Below, one piece after another: positions 34,763-44,300 of a DNA stretch of 60,924 nt (positions are counted from its first letter, which is position 1; the number at the start of each line of letters is the position of its first letter). Under the pieces are notes generated by a model. The model ran no database searches, was not told the origin of the DNA, and saw nothing but the letters and a program-made list of their open reading frames with translations. This stretch comes from Anaerolineae bacterium (GTDB lineage: Bacteria; Chloroflexota; Anaerolineae; J036; Brachytrichaceae), in the NCBI GenBank assembly GCA_023511655.1, contig JAIMBB010000004.1, forward strand, positions 1 to 60,924, written 5' to 3'. A program made the position numbers and the translations under genes.

Positions 34763-36583
34763 ATGACCTCGCCCTTCTCCCATCTTGTCGCGCGCATTGC
34801 TGCGCGCATTGTCGCGCGCATTGTTGCGCGCATTGTCGCGCGCTTGGTCGGGCGCAGCATCATCGCCGTCGCCCTCATCTTCGTCATGTCGCCCGTGCCA
34901 CCCGCCCGAGCGCAGTCGGAACCGCCGCCCGTATATACCTATTCCGCCGGCGAACGCACCATCGAGCAGACCTGGTTGCCGCGCCGCGATCCTGCGCGCA
35001 TCATGCCCTATCGGGTCGAAGGCATCATCGCCGTTCCGCCGGGCGACGGCCCCTTCCCGCTCGTGCTGATCTTTCATGATGCGCATGGCGGATGCCCGGC
35101 CGACCCAACTGTTACCGACGTGATGTTGGAGCGCTGGCCCTGCAGCCCTGCCGAGGAGCGGCGCAACGACGTCGGCCTGGCCTATCTGGCGCGCGCCCTG
35201 GCTGCACGCGGCTATGTGGCAGTGGCACCGAACCTGAACGCGGTTTACGCGGCCTATGGCACGGTAGGACCGGAGACACAGCGCTATCCAGAAGTGCTGA
35301 ACGCACACCTGAGCGTTCTGGTCGAAGCCAATCGCAGAGAGAGCCCAGCTCTCGAAGTATCGCTGGTCGGCAAGCTCGACCTGGCGCGCATCGGCATCAT
35401 CGCGCATGGCCACGGCGCGCTGTTGGCCATGCAGAGCGCACGCGCGCGCCAGGGACGCCCACGTCCTAAGACCAACGCCGCCGGCGGGCCGCTCTCCGCT
35501 GTGTTACTGATTGCCCCACTCTACTCGCCGGAGGGCGACGCCGACGCGCCGCTCGGCATCGTGCTGCCGTCGTGCGATGGTATCACCCCCGAACTGAGCG
35601 GCCAGGGCTACTACGAGGATGCGCGTCTGGCGCGCAACCGCAATCACTTCGCCGCGTCGGTCTACCTGATCGGCGCCAACCACAACGCATTCAACGAAGT
35701 TGCGCGCACCGACGACGCCGGAGCACTGCCGCCAGCTTCCGGTTGCCGCGCCGACGACCGGCGCACGTTACGCTTGGCTCCCCAGCAGCAGCGCGAGTTC
35801 CTGGCGCGTTATGCACCTGATTTTCTTGACGTGGCCATGAGCACGCCAGCCGCGTTGCAAGGTGCGCCGGCGACGCGTGCCGGCCTGAATCCCGCCGAAC
35901 CCGCACCGGCCAGCCTGTATGGCTTCCCCACACGCACTGCGCTGTCCCTAGGCATCGCCGGGCGCGGCATCGTCATCCAGCCGCGCACGCGCGACGACCT
36001 GGGTTACAACGACTTCGGCGGCTATGCCACAGGCAGCGGGGCCACCCACCTCGGTTTTTGCGCCTATCGCCAGCCCTGCATGCGCTGGGCCATCCAGCCT
36101 GGCAATCCGGCCCAGGTGCGCTTTTCGTGGAATCACCCGGCCGAAGCAAGATGGACGCTCCCGCTGGGCGAATCCACCGCCGACCTGTCAGAGTTCAGGA
36201 GCCTGCACTTGCGGGTCGTGCCCGACCCCACCGATTACCTCAATGCCCATCGCGAACCGATCGCCATCGTGCTGACGTTGACCGACGGGGCAGATCGCAG
36301 CGCCAGCATACGACTCGACGGTGCGAACGCCCCTGCCCTGGCCTACCCGCCCGGCGAGCCGGATAAGCAAACGTGGGGATGGGTGGGACATGCCTACCTC
36401 GGCTCGGTGCGCGTGGGGCTGGCCGAGTTCGGCGGCGTGGATCTGACGCGGGCGAAATCGCTTGAGATCGGCATCGCCGGCACACGCAGCGGTTCATTGC
36501 TCATTGCGGATATCGAGTTCTTGCGAACCAGCGCTGCGCCGCGCAGCAGTCGCCTCGGAGCGCATCATGCGACGCCGCAGTAA
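34763..36583 (+). CDS. Exported alpha/beta-hydrolase-fold protein with altered nucleophile
   Basis: A 606-aa protein with an unusual signal sequence: a repetitive basic amphipathic region (VARI units, residues 9-30), a hydrophobic core and a probable cleavage after PPARAQS near residue 50. The central domain looks like a dienelactone-hydrolase relative (FPLVLIFHDAHGG, LAARGYVAVAPNLNAV, then LIGANHNAFNE). At the nucleophile elbow it reads IAHGHGALL, so Gly stands where Ser is expected. The C-terminal roughly 180 residues are beta-rich with PGNPAQVRFSWNHPAEARW. It may be a non-catalytic binding protein. Its last 90 bp overlap the convergent membrane-protein gene. Confidence 0.78.
   Translation: MTSPFSHLVARIAARIVARIVARIVARLVGRSIIAVALIFVMSPVPPARAQSEPPPVYTYSAGERTIEQTWLPRRDPARIMPYRVEGIIAVPPGDGPFPLVLIFHDAHGGCPADPTVTDVMLERWPCSPAEERRNDVGLAYLARALAARGYVAVAPNLNAVYAAYGTVGPETQRYPEVLNAHLSVLVEANRRESPALEVSLVGKLDLARIGIIAHGHGALLAMQSARARQGRPRPKTNAAGGPLSAVLLIAPLYSPEGDADAPLGIVLPSCDGITPELSGQGYYEDARLARNRNHFAASVYLIGANHNAFNEVARTDDAGALPPASGCRADDRRTLRLAPQQQREFLARYAPDFLDVAMSTPAALQGAPATRAGLNPAEPAPASLYGFPTRTALSLGIAGRGIVIQPRTRDDLGYNDFGGYATGSGATHLGFCAYRQPCMRWAIQPGNPAQVRFSWNHPAEARWTLPLGESTADLSEFRSLHLRVVPDPTDYLNAHREPIAIVLTLTDGADRSASIRLDGANAPALAYPPGEPDKQTWGWVGHAYLGSVRVGLAEFGGVDLTRAKSLEIGIAGTRSGSLLIADIEFLRTSAAPRSSRLGAHHATPQ
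34787..34846 (+). repeat. 12-bp tandem repeats in the signal-peptide coding region
   Basis: Five in-frame 12-bp units G(T/C)(C/T)GCGCGCATT, the last with TTG, each coding Val/Ala-Ala-Arg-Ile/Leu. A partial sixth follows. Confidence 0.8.
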
Positions 36584-37249
36584 CTTCACCTCGGAACGCA
36601 TGCCGATCCGACGGGTGGGCCGCCCCCGGCTCTCCGGTGCATTGGAGGGGCCGTAGGGCTGCAGGCCGGTGAGCCGCCGGAAGATGCGATCGCGGATGAT
36701 CACGACCGGCCGACCGACTGTGCGGTTCAGGATCAGCAACAACACCCAGCCCAGGCCAACGCTTACCAGCGCCTGCCACCAACCGATCGCGAACACAGCC
36801 TGCACCATCACCAGCGTGATCAGAAAGCTCCACCCATACAAGATCCGGGTGAGGATGATCCCGAGGTAAGGGATAAGGATGAAGAAGCCGAACACGAACG
36901 GCGTGCTGCCGAGCAGAATGGCCAACGCACCGATGCCGATCGGCCGATCCGCGCGGAAGGCGAAAGTCGCTACGAACCAGATCACCAGCGACCAAATGGC
37001 GAGGTTGATGACGTAGATGACGGCATTCAGCGTCAGCGTGATGGCGAAACGCACTTTCGACACCCGGTTGAGGAACAGCACCACGCTCTGGCCGAGCAGC
37101 AACGATAGGCCAGCCAGGAAGGCTACGCTGAGGACGACTGCGATGGACTCCGGCTCGGTCGAGACGAATCGGGCTGCCTCGGGATTGAAACCGAGCGCCA
37201 GCCAGATCGCTTCCCACACGTGGGCGAAGTAGCTCTCTAGAGAACTCAT
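36494..37249 (-). CDS. Multi-pass membrane protein of unknown function
   Basis: A 251-aa protein with about five to six membrane segments between residues 35 and 180 (IAVVLSVAFLAGLSLLLGQS first). The C-terminal 70 residues are cytoplasmic and very basic (RRRMMRSEATAARR). It distantly recalls Yip1-type proteins, but I cannot confirm that. The start ATG 37249 has GGTGG just upstream; a GTG 9 nt earlier is possible. The 3' end overlaps the convergent hydrolase-like gene by 90 bp. Confidence 0.75.
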   Translation of the reverse strand: MSSLESYFAHVWEAIWLALGFNPEAARFVSTEPESIAVVLSVAFLAGLSLLLGQSVVLFLNRVSKVRFAITLTLNAVIYVINLAIWSLVIWFVATFAFRADRPIGIGALAILLGSTPFVFGFFILIPYLGIILTRILYGWSFLITLVMVQAVFAIGWWQALVSVGLGWVLLLILNRTVGRPVVIIRDRIFRRLTGLQPYGPSNAPESRGRPTRRIGMRSEVKLLRRRMMRSEATAARRSAGSQELDIRNEQ

Positions 37250-37472
37250 TGCATCCACCGATCAATCCCGCGGCCGAATGAGGTTGCACCTTTCTACAGG
37301 GATGAAACTCCAGGCCACAGGCAAAGGTCGTGTTCCACGCCCCCAACGGTGCGCTGCTTGTGTCCCGCACGGATAGCGCGCCCTATTCGATATGCCTTCG
37401 GCGAAACGCATCCCCAGACGGAGGGGATCGTAGCGCAAATTCGATCGAGCGCCAGACAGACCGATGCGCCAT
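37250..37472. other. Intergenic region, no gene seen
   Basis: A 223-bp gap. The only notable structure is a hairpin ATCCCC-AGACGGA-GGGGAT near 37410. It lies downstream of the panE-like gene on the minus strand and upstream of the membrane-protein gene, so it may act as a terminator for the former. Confidence 0.4.
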
Positions 37473-38534
37473 TCAGCCGAACGCCAATTGCTCCAGCGCG
37501 CGCCGCGCAGCCTGGTAGGAATGCGTCGCATTCGGCTGCACCGCTTGCAACATCATCTCCGTCAGTGCAGCATTCACCGGCGTCAGGACGCCCAGGCGAC
37601 GGCCGGCAGCAACCACCGCGCCGTTCAACGCAACGACTTCGGAGCGGCCGGTGCGATGGGCCACATCGTCGTATAGCGACGGCATCTTGTTGCCGCGCCC
37701 ACGGGCCACGCGCCGCGCCAGGATAGGCTGCAGCAACCCATGCGGCAACGTACGGAGCGCAAAAGCCAAGACACGCGCTGGATACCCCGGCAGGTTGACA
37801 GTCTCAATGCGCGGCACATGCGCATCCATCACCGCCACCGCCTCGCGCAGCATGCGCATCTCCACGGCGAACAGTCGGCGATCGGCGTATATCTCGGCTG
37901 GTGACATGCCGAGCAGGGCGCTGGTGGCGTTGCCCATCAGGTTGAGCAGCAACTTGGACCACTTCATCGCGCGCCAATCGGCATACGTTCTTACACCGAG
38001 CAGCGGCGCATGGGCCATGGCCTGGGCCACCTGCCACCACTCGCCGGCTTGCGGCGTCAGCGCGGCCAGGCCGACGCCGCCGCCTAGTCGCTCCAGCCGA
38101 ACCGCGGCCGGCCCTTCCACCGAAATCGGGCTGGTCAGTGTCGCCGCCACCACCCGCTGCGCACCGAACACAGCCGCCAACTTCTCTTCGCTACCTGCAC
38201 CGTTTTGGAAGGCGAGCAACGATGCACCAGAAGACGCCTCGGCACATTCGCGCAACTCGGCAATGGCGCCAGCGAGGGCAAAAGACTTCATGCACAGCAA
38301 AATGGCGTCGTAGCCAGACGACGGACGCTGCAACGCTTCGGCCAGGCCGGTCGTCACGTCCAGATCGTGCAGTCGCCAGGTCTCGCCGCCGGGCAGCATG
38401 ATGTGTATACCCTGCGCGCAAGCGGCTTGCACGAACGGCCCGCGGCCCACGAAGGTCACCGACTGGCGAGCCATGACCAGATTCGCCCCGATCCACGTGC
38501 CAATTGCCCCCGCGCCGAAAATCAGGAATCGCAT
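37473..38534 (-). CDS. panE: 2-dehydropantoate 2-reductase
   Basis: A 353-aa NADPH-dependent reductase that makes pantoate for coenzyme A synthesis. The nucleotide motif FGAGAIGTWIGANL is at 6-19; MKSFAL and LLAFQNGAGSEEKL follow, and the catalytic Lys is in WRAMKWSKLLLNLMGNA. It starts by GTGA/ATG coupling with the glycosyltransferase gene (GTG 38540 or ATG 38534). Other ketopantoate-reductase-like enzymes share these motifs, so the in vivo substrate is not certain. Confidence 0.88.
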   Translation of the reverse strand: MRFLIFGAGAIGTWIGANLVMARQSVTFVGRGPFVQAACAQGIHIMLPGGETWRLHDLDVTTGLAEALQRPSSGYDAILLCMKSFALAGAIAELRECAEASSGASLLAFQNGAGSEEKLAAVFGAQRVVAATLTSPISVEGPAAVRLERLGGGVGLAALTPQAGEWWQVAQAMAHAPLLGVRTYADWRAMKWSKLLLNLMGNATSALLGMSPAEIYADRRLFAVEMRMLREAVAVMDAHVPRIETVNLPGYPARVLAFALRTLPHGLLQPILARRVARGRGNKMPSLYDDVAHRTGRSEVVALNGAVVAAGRRLGVLTPVNAALTEMMLQAVQPNATHSYQAARRALEQLAFG

Positions 38535-38536
38535 GG

Positions 38537-40522
38537 TCACTCGATGTTCAACGTCACATGATCGGTGGTTGGGCGCCCTTGTGCGTCCAGCACCGCGATG
38601 TTCTGCAGTTGCGGATAGCGATACGCGCCCATGTGCAGCCGATAGGGCCGCGCTGGCGCATCGTCGGGCAGCGGGATTGCGAAGCGGTGCAACAACACAT
38701 CGCCGGCTCGCCAGTTCGCCGGGTGTATCCCGCCGCCATCGAGCGCGGCGAACTTTCGGTCGCCGTCGTACAGGTGATTGAACCAGTGGTAGTCCATGCC
38801 TGGTTCGGCTTCGCGGAACACGCGCAGGTAGTAATCCATCACCAGCGGGTTACCCTGCCCGGCACGGTATCCCAGCAGGCCCACGCCATTCTCCCACTGC
38901 GCCGGCCACGCGCGCACGGCCGGCAGGCGAGCGAGGTTGATGCGCACATAGACGTATGCTTCTTCGCGGCCCACCTGCAGCGGAATCTCGTGCACCACCG
39001 CTTCGGCATCAGCGTGTTGCAACAAAAGATCGAGCGCGGCGAGCGCATCGGGCGTGATGATGTACTGAGCTACATCCTCGCGCAGGATCAGCCCGGCGTT
39101 GGCATCAGCGAAGCGGTGCGGCAGGTCGGCCAGGAGCACGTCCATCACCGTTGCCGGGCCGTTCACGCGCGGATCGCCGCCGGTGGTGACCACGATGACG
39201 TCGCGGGCGACACCAGCGCGGACGGCGTCGCGCGCAAGCCCGGCGGCGTCCAGCGCGCTGCGCACCGGCGGGCCATAGCCGCCATAGCTGGTATCGTGAC
39301 GCTGGATGAACTCCGTAAAGCGCAGCGTGGTGAAAACCTGCCAGCCAACCACCAGCGCCACAACGAAGGCACTCACCCAACCCGCTACACCGCGCAGGGC
39401 CGGCGCGCGCAGGGCACGGACGGCAACATCCAGGCCCAGCGCCATGACGATGAAGGGCACGGGGTAGAGCGCCACGAAGTAATGCATCTGCAAAGGCCGC
39501 AACGGGCGCAGTTGCAACGCCACCGGCAAGGCCAGCCAGGCCAGCAGAACAACGATGCCTGGCGCGGCATACAGCGCCGGCCGGTGCACCAGTTGGATGA
39601 CCAGCAGGCCCGCGCTTGCGACCAGCAGCGCCATCTGCAGCGCGTCAATCCACCCGAAGGCCGCCCATGCCTGTGCACGCCAGATGGGATATGCGCCGCC
39701 GGTCAAGTCGCTCAGGTGGGCGCCGCCGCTGGCCCAGGACGCAAAGCGCAAGGCGTCCGCCGACCAGCTCGCCGCGCCGCCGGCTGCGCCCAACAACGCG
39801 CGCACGTTGCGAAAGTCCTGGCCGGCGTCGAAGCCAAGGTAGACCCCGGTCAGGACGAGCAGCGGCAACAGCCCCACCAGGCACGGCAGCGGCCGCAGCG
39901 TCGCGCGTCCGATGAACAGGGCAAGCAGCACGACGGGGACGAGGTAGATGGCTGCCAGGTGTGCGCCTGCGCTCAGCGCCAGTCCCCAACCGACGATGGC
40001 CCACCCCCAGGGATTGCGCCTGACCATGGCTTCCAACAAGCCAAACAGCAACACCACCTGGAACAGCGGCACGGGCGCCAACCAGGTGCGGCGGGCAAAT
40101 TGAATCGCCCACGGCGCGGCTGCGAAGAGCAGACACGCGACGAAGGCAATCCCGGGCGAGTGGCCAAAGAATCGTCGGCATAGCCACCAACACGCCGCGA
40201 TGGCCGCCACATCGAGCAAAGCACGATATGCAGCAATCGCCATGAAGTCGCGGGTGAACAGGTAGGGCAGCGCCAGGAGATACAGGTAGGTCGGCGGATG
40301 ATTGGCCACGCTGCCGCTGAACGGCGCTACCGGCAACCAGTCGCCGCGCACGATGCCCATCGCCAGTTGCGGCGCCGAGGCTTCATCGAAGCGCACGTCA
40401 ATCAGGTCGAGGCGATACAGGCGGAGCGCTGTCGCCAGCGCCATCACCAGGGCGAAGGCGATCCACTCGGAGCGACGAACGCGCAAACTCAACGACGGCA
40501 TCGGCGCGCCATTGAAACTCAT
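38537..40522 (-). CDS. GT39/PMT-like membrane glycosyltransferase
   Basis: A 661-aa integral membrane protein with about ten to twelve helices in the first 450 residues. The N-terminal loop motif VRFDEASAPQLA near residue 40 matches the Asp-Glu active site of PMT/ArnT-type transferases that use polyprenyl-phosphate sugars. The C-terminal roughly 230 residues form an outside domain. It starts in an ATGA overlap with the penicillin-binding-protein gene, so it is translationally coupled to it. The acceptor is unknown. Confidence 0.82.
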   Translation of the reverse strand: MSFNGAPMPSLSLRVRRSEWIAFALVMALATALRLYRLDLIDVRFDEASAPQLAMGIVRGDWLPVAPFSGSVANHPPTYLYLLALPYLFTRDFMAIAAYRALLDVAAIAACWWLCRRFFGHSPGIAFVACLLFAAAPWAIQFARRTWLAPVPLFQVVLLFGLLEAMVRRNPWGWAIVGWGLALSAGAHLAAIYLVPVVLLALFIGRATLRPLPCLVGLLPLLVLTGVYLGFDAGQDFRNVRALLGAAGGAASWSADALRFASWASGGAHLSDLTGGAYPIWRAQAWAAFGWIDALQMALLVASAGLLVIQLVHRPALYAAPGIVVLLAWLALPVALQLRPLRPLQMHYFVALYPVPFIVMALGLDVAVRALRAPALRGVAGWVSAFVVALVVGWQVFTTLRFTEFIQRHDTSYGGYGPPVRSALDAAGLARDAVRAGVARDVIVVTTGGDPRVNGPATVMDVLLADLPHRFADANAGLILREDVAQYIITPDALAALDLLLQHADAEAVVHEIPLQVGREEAYVYVRINLARLPAVRAWPAQWENGVGLLGYRAGQGNPLVMDYYLRVFREAEPGMDYHWFNHLYDGDRKFAALDGGGIHPANWRAGDVLLHRFAIPLPDDAPARPYRLHMGAYRYPQLQNIAVLDAQGRPTTDHVTLNIE

Positions 40523-43065
40523 GGCAGAACGGTGACGGACACTGGTTGGCTTTCCAGCACGCGGCCATCGCGCAACTGCACACGCGCCACCAGGATGTGT
40601 TGACCGACGCGCAGCGGCCAAAAGGCGCGGTATGGTGGCTGCTGGAAGCGGGCGATGGTCTGGCCGGTCGCCAGGGCCACATCCACTCTCACCACCTCGG
40701 CGGCATCCACGCGCACCTCCAACGGCATGCGCTGCACCTGCGCCGGCAGTTCCCCGGCCAGGCGATAGATGGTCCCGGGGTCAGGCCGGACGATTTCCAC
40801 CAGCGATGTGTTCAGCGCGCCCGATGTTGCGGCGTTGACGTTCTCTGCCAGCACCGGCCAGCCCTGCGCATGCGCCCAATCGCGTAGCGGAGCCGGCAGG
40901 TCGAGCATCACTTGCTCGACGATGCGCTCGCGCGGCGTGTTCGCCGTGGCCGGACGACCGGTCAGCGCGTCCACCCGGACGCGGCGGTGCCAGGTATCCG
41001 GTTGCGTCGGCTCCGTGCCGGCGATGAACCATTCGTAGCGCGTATGGGCACAATCCGGGGAAGGCAACAACCCGGAAAGCGCACACACCTCGGCGCGCAC
41101 CAGCCCGTCAGGACGGTCGAACCAGCGCACCGGTAGGCCGCGATGGGCAACTTCCATGAAGTCGTGCCAGATGGGGCCGGCGCCGCTCACGCCGCTGATG
41201 CGCTGCATCGGCCGGCCATCGGCGTTGCCGACCCACACGCCGGCCACGATCTGCGGGGTATAGCCCACCGTCCAGTTGTCGCGAAAGTCGGTGGTGGTGC
41301 CGGTCTTCACCGCGGCCGGCCGCGAAAGCCTGAGCACGCTTACCTCGCCGAACGCCGGGGCGCGAGCCTGATTATCGGCCAGGATGTCGCTGATGAGCCA
41401 GGCGACCCGCGGATCCAGCACGGCGTCCCGCAGCGTGGATTGTGCAGGGCGATGATAGAGCGTCTTGCCGCTGGCGTTCGTCACTTTGAGGATGGCGTGA
41501 GGGAAGACGCGATAGCCGCCGTTGGCGAACGCGCCATAAGCCGCGGTCAGCTCCAGCAAACGCACCTCGCCGCCGCCCAGGGTGAGCGCCAGGCCGTAGT
41601 GGCTAGGGTCTTTGAACGACCCGATCCCCATGGCGTGCGCCTGGGCCAACATGGTTTCCAGGCCGACGCGCTGCAGGACGCTCACTGCCGCCGTGTTGTT
41701 CGAGGTGGCCAGGGCCTGGCGCGCGCTGATCGGGCCATAGTGCCGGCGGTCGTAGTTCACCGGCACGTAGGGCAGCCCCTCGCGCGTGGGGAAGGCCGTG
41801 CGCACATCGTAGATCGGCGTCGCTGCGGTGAGCTTGCCCTGAGCGAACGCCGTTGCATAGGTGATCGGCTTGATCGCGCTGCCGGGCTGGCGCAGGGCAA
41901 CAGTCGCATTCACCGCGCCACTGATGGTTGCGTCGAAGTAGTTAGGGCTGCCTATCATCGCCAGGATTTCGCCGGTGTGTGGGTCGAGCGCTACCAGCGC
42001 GGCATTGTTCGCATCGTGGCCGAGGCCGGGCTGGTCGGCCGGATTGGCCAGGCGATGCAGATGCGCGCGCATAATCCCTTGTGCAGCGTCGTTCAAGGCC
42101 AGGTCGAGGGTGGTAGTCACCAACAGCCCTCCGCGGGCTACAACGCCGGCACCGAATTCGCGCTCCAGCCAGCCTCGGACATAGGCCACGAAGTGTGGGG
42201 CGCGGATGTCGAACGGGGTCGGGGCAAACGACAGGCGCGCCTGCCCGGCCGCGATGGCCTCCTCTTCGCCGATCATGCCGTGTTTGACCATCAAACCAAG
42301 CACGACGGCCTGCCGCTGACGGGCCAGTTCCGGATGATGCAACGGGTCGTAGGCCGCCGGCGCCTGCGGCAGACCGGCCAGCAGCGCGCATTCGGCCAAG
42401 TCCAGCTCGCTGACCGACTTGCCGAAGTAGGCCCGCGCGGCTGCCTCGACGCCGTAGGCCAGGTTGCCGTAGTAAACCTGGTTGAAGTAAAGAGTCAGCA
42501 CTTCGTCTTTGGAATAGCGCCGCGCAATTTGCCAGGCCAGCAACGATTCACGCACTTTGCGCAACAGGGTGCGCTGCGCGCGCTCGTCGGGGTCGAGCAA
42601 CAACATGCGGGCGAGCTGTTGGGTGATGGTGCTACCGCCGGCCAACACTTCGCCCCCTTGGATGTTGATCCACAACGCGCGGACGATGCCGGCGAGGTCC
42701 ACGCCGGGGTTGCTGTAGAAGCTGGCATCCTCGACGGCGATCGTCGCCTGGCGCAGATGCAGTGGGATGCGCTCCAGGGGCACTGGCGTGTGATGGCCGC
42801 TGCTGAGGGCGTATGGGTCTATGATCTCATACAGCAGCCGGCCGTGGCGATCCAGAATTTTGGTGCTAGGCACCTGGCCGCGCTGGTCGAGCCGCGTCAC
42901 ATCCGGCAAAGTGAACCACAGCACGATGAACGCCACGACCGGCACAGCGATGAGCATCGCCGGCGCAACGATCAATATGATGCGCTTCAGGCCCGCCATG
43001 GTCAAAGGACCTTTTGCCCGACCTTCACCTTCAGAAAAGCGCACCCGGCGACGCATGGCATGCAT
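40519..43065 (-). CDS. Class A penicillin-binding protein (PBP1C-like)
   Basis: An 848-aa bifunctional murein synthase. After an N-terminal anchor (IILIVAPAMLIAVPVVAFIV), the GT51 domain shows ATIAVEDASFY and GGSTITQQLAR. The transpeptidase motifs are SAIKP (in RQPGSAIKPITYA), SNN and KTGTT. A C-terminal domain of about 150 residues resembles the PbpC extension. It builds peptidoglycan at the outer face of the cytoplasmic membrane. A start at Met23 (42999) is an alternative; the first is kept because the basic N-terminus fits. It is the first gene of a three-gene operon. Confidence 0.9.
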   Translation of the reverse strand: MHAMRRRVRFSEGEGRAKGPLTMAGLKRIILIVAPAMLIAVPVVAFIVLWFTLPDVTRLDQRGQVPSTKILDRHGRLLYEIIDPYALSSGHHTPVPLERIPLHLRQATIAVEDASFYSNPGVDLAGIVRALWINIQGGEVLAGGSTITQQLARMLLLDPDERAQRTLLRKVRESLLAWQIARRYSKDEVLTLYFNQVYYGNLAYGVEAAARAYFGKSVSELDLAECALLAGLPQAPAAYDPLHHPELARQRQAVVLGLMVKHGMIGEEEAIAAGQARLSFAPTPFDIRAPHFVAYVRGWLEREFGAGVVARGGLLVTTTLDLALNDAAQGIMRAHLHRLANPADQPGLGHDANNAALVALDPHTGEILAMIGSPNYFDATISGAVNATVALRQPGSAIKPITYATAFAQGKLTAATPIYDVRTAFPTREGLPYVPVNYDRRHYGPISARQALATSNNTAAVSVLQRVGLETMLAQAHAMGIGSFKDPSHYGLALTLGGGEVRLLELTAAYGAFANGGYRVFPHAILKVTNASGKTLYHRPAQSTLRDAVLDPRVAWLISDILADNQARAPAFGEVSVLRLSRPAAVKTGTTTDFRDNWTVGYTPQIVAGVWVGNADGRPMQRISGVSGAGPIWHDFMEVAHRGLPVRWFDRPDGLVRAEVCALSGLLPSPDCAHTRYEWFIAGTEPTQPDTWHRRVRVDALTGRPATANTPRERIVEQVMLDLPAPLRDWAHAQGWPVLAENVNAATSGALNTSLVEIVRPDPGTIYRLAGELPAQVQRMPLEVRVDAAEVVRVDVALATGQTIARFQQPPYRAFWPLRVGQHILVARVQLRDGRVLESQPVSVTVLP

Positions 43066-43091
43066 CGTAGCATGATAATTCGTCGCACCGA

Positions 43092-44267
43092 ATGCACGTC
43101 GTTTATCTGGCGCCCTTCGCCTATGCGCCCAAGGCCACCGTCAGCGCGCGCATGCTGCCGATGGCTACCGCGCTCGTCCGACGCGGCCACCGCGTGACCA
43201 TCCTCATCCCACCCTACGACAATCCGGCAGAGAGCGGCCGGGCTTGGATGCGTGAAGGGGTGCAGGTGGAGAACATGGTGGTCCGGCGTGGTGAGTCGGG
43301 AGCGAGGCTGCACTTCCATCTGGCCAGGCAGCTCGTGGCGCGCGCACAACAACTGCAACCGGATGCTGTTCACGTCTTCAAGCCCGTCGGCGTGGCTGCC
43401 CTTGCGTTCTGGTTGATGCGCAAGTCAAAGCTGATGGCTGGAAATTCGATCGTGGACAATGACGACTGGGAAGGTCGCGGCGGCTGGCTGGACGTGAACC
43501 CCTACCCGCCGGCGCAGAAGCTGTTCATGCAATGGCAAGAGCGCTGGGCGCTGCGCGCTGCACCACGCGTGACTTGCGCCAGCACGCTGCTGGTGGAACG
43601 CACCCAGCACTTTCGCGCCGGCCGTGGCGAGGTGTACCTGTTCCCTAACGGTCCGGATGAGGCAATGCGCGCTCAGGTAGCGCGCGCCGAGGCACAACGC
43701 CAGGCGCTGCGCGCGCGGTTCGGCTGGGACCGGCCAGTGGTGATCTACGCCGGAACCGTCCCGCTGAACCACGACCTGGACGTGGCCGTGCGGGCCATCC
43801 GCGAACTGCCCGGGGTGTTGTGGGCGATCATCGCCACCGGCGATGGGTTGCCCTCGCTGCGGCAGATCATCGCCCAGGCCGGCATCGGCGACCGTGTGGC
43901 CTGGCACGACTTCATGCCGCACGACCAACTGGTGGAGCGGTTGGTGGCCGCCGACGTGGCGATCTATCCCTATCGCGACACCAACATCAACCGCGCCAAG
44001 TGCTCCGGCAAGGTGATGGACTACATGGCTTGCGGCAAGCCGATGGTGGTGAGCGACGTCGGTATGAACCGCGCCTACGTAGAACACGAGCGCAGCGGAT
44101 TGCTTACCCCGCCGGGCGATGCCGAGGCTTTTCGGGCTGCGCTGGCGCGGTTACTGCGCGATCACGCCTTTGCCGACCGGCTGGGCCGGGCTGCCCAACA
44201 GCGCATCTGGAACGAGTTCGGCTGGGATGGACGGATCGCTGCTCTGGAGCACCTGTACGCCTCTTAG
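43092..44267 (+). CDS. GT4-family glycosyltransferase
   Basis: A 391-aa GT-B enzyme. It begins with VYLAPFAYAPKATVSARMLPMA and has the donor-site signature of GT4: VIYAGTVPLNHDLDV, VAWHDFMPHDQLV, IYPYRDTNINRAKCSGKVMDYMACGKPMVVSDVG. It likely adds a sugar to a lipid or cell-surface glycan in the cytoplasm. It diverges from the PBP gene with only 26 bp between the starts. GATAAT at 43074-43079 may be its -10 box. Confidence 0.88.
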   Translation: MHVVYLAPFAYAPKATVSARMLPMATALVRRGHRVTILIPPYDNPAESGRAWMREGVQVENMVVRRGESGARLHFHLARQLVARAQQLQPDAVHVFKPVGVAALAFWLMRKSKLMAGNSIVDNDDWEGRGGWLDVNPYPPAQKLFMQWQERWALRAAPRVTCASTLLVERTQHFRAGRGEVYLFPNGPDEAMRAQVARAEAQRQALRARFGWDRPVVIYAGTVPLNHDLDVAVRAIRELPGVLWAIIATGDGLPSLRQIIAQAGIGDRVAWHDFMPHDQLVERLVAADVAIYPYRDTNINRAKCSGKVMDYMACGKPMVVSDVGMNRAYVEHERSGLLTPPGDAEAFRAALARLLRDHAFADRLGRAAQQRIWNEFGWDGRIAALEHLYAS

Positions 44268-44273
44268 CAACCG

Positions 44274-44290
44274 GATCGCCTGGAGCGATC
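44274..44290. terminator. Hairpin between convergent genes
   Basis: GATCGC-CTGGA-GCGATC in the 33-bp gap between the GT4 gene and the convergent hydrolase gene. No T-run is present. Confidence 0.4.
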
Positions 44291-44300
44291 AGGCTCCGGC

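Noticed and set aside
38504-40183. A 559-codon plus-strand frame opposite the GT39-like gene
   Set aside because: Composition is that of antisense shadow frames; no motifs and no ribosome binding site.
41143-43197. A 684-codon plus-strand frame opposite the penicillin-binding protein gene
   Set aside because: The minus-strand frame has all class A PBP motifs. The plus frame has no recognisable domain and biased composition.
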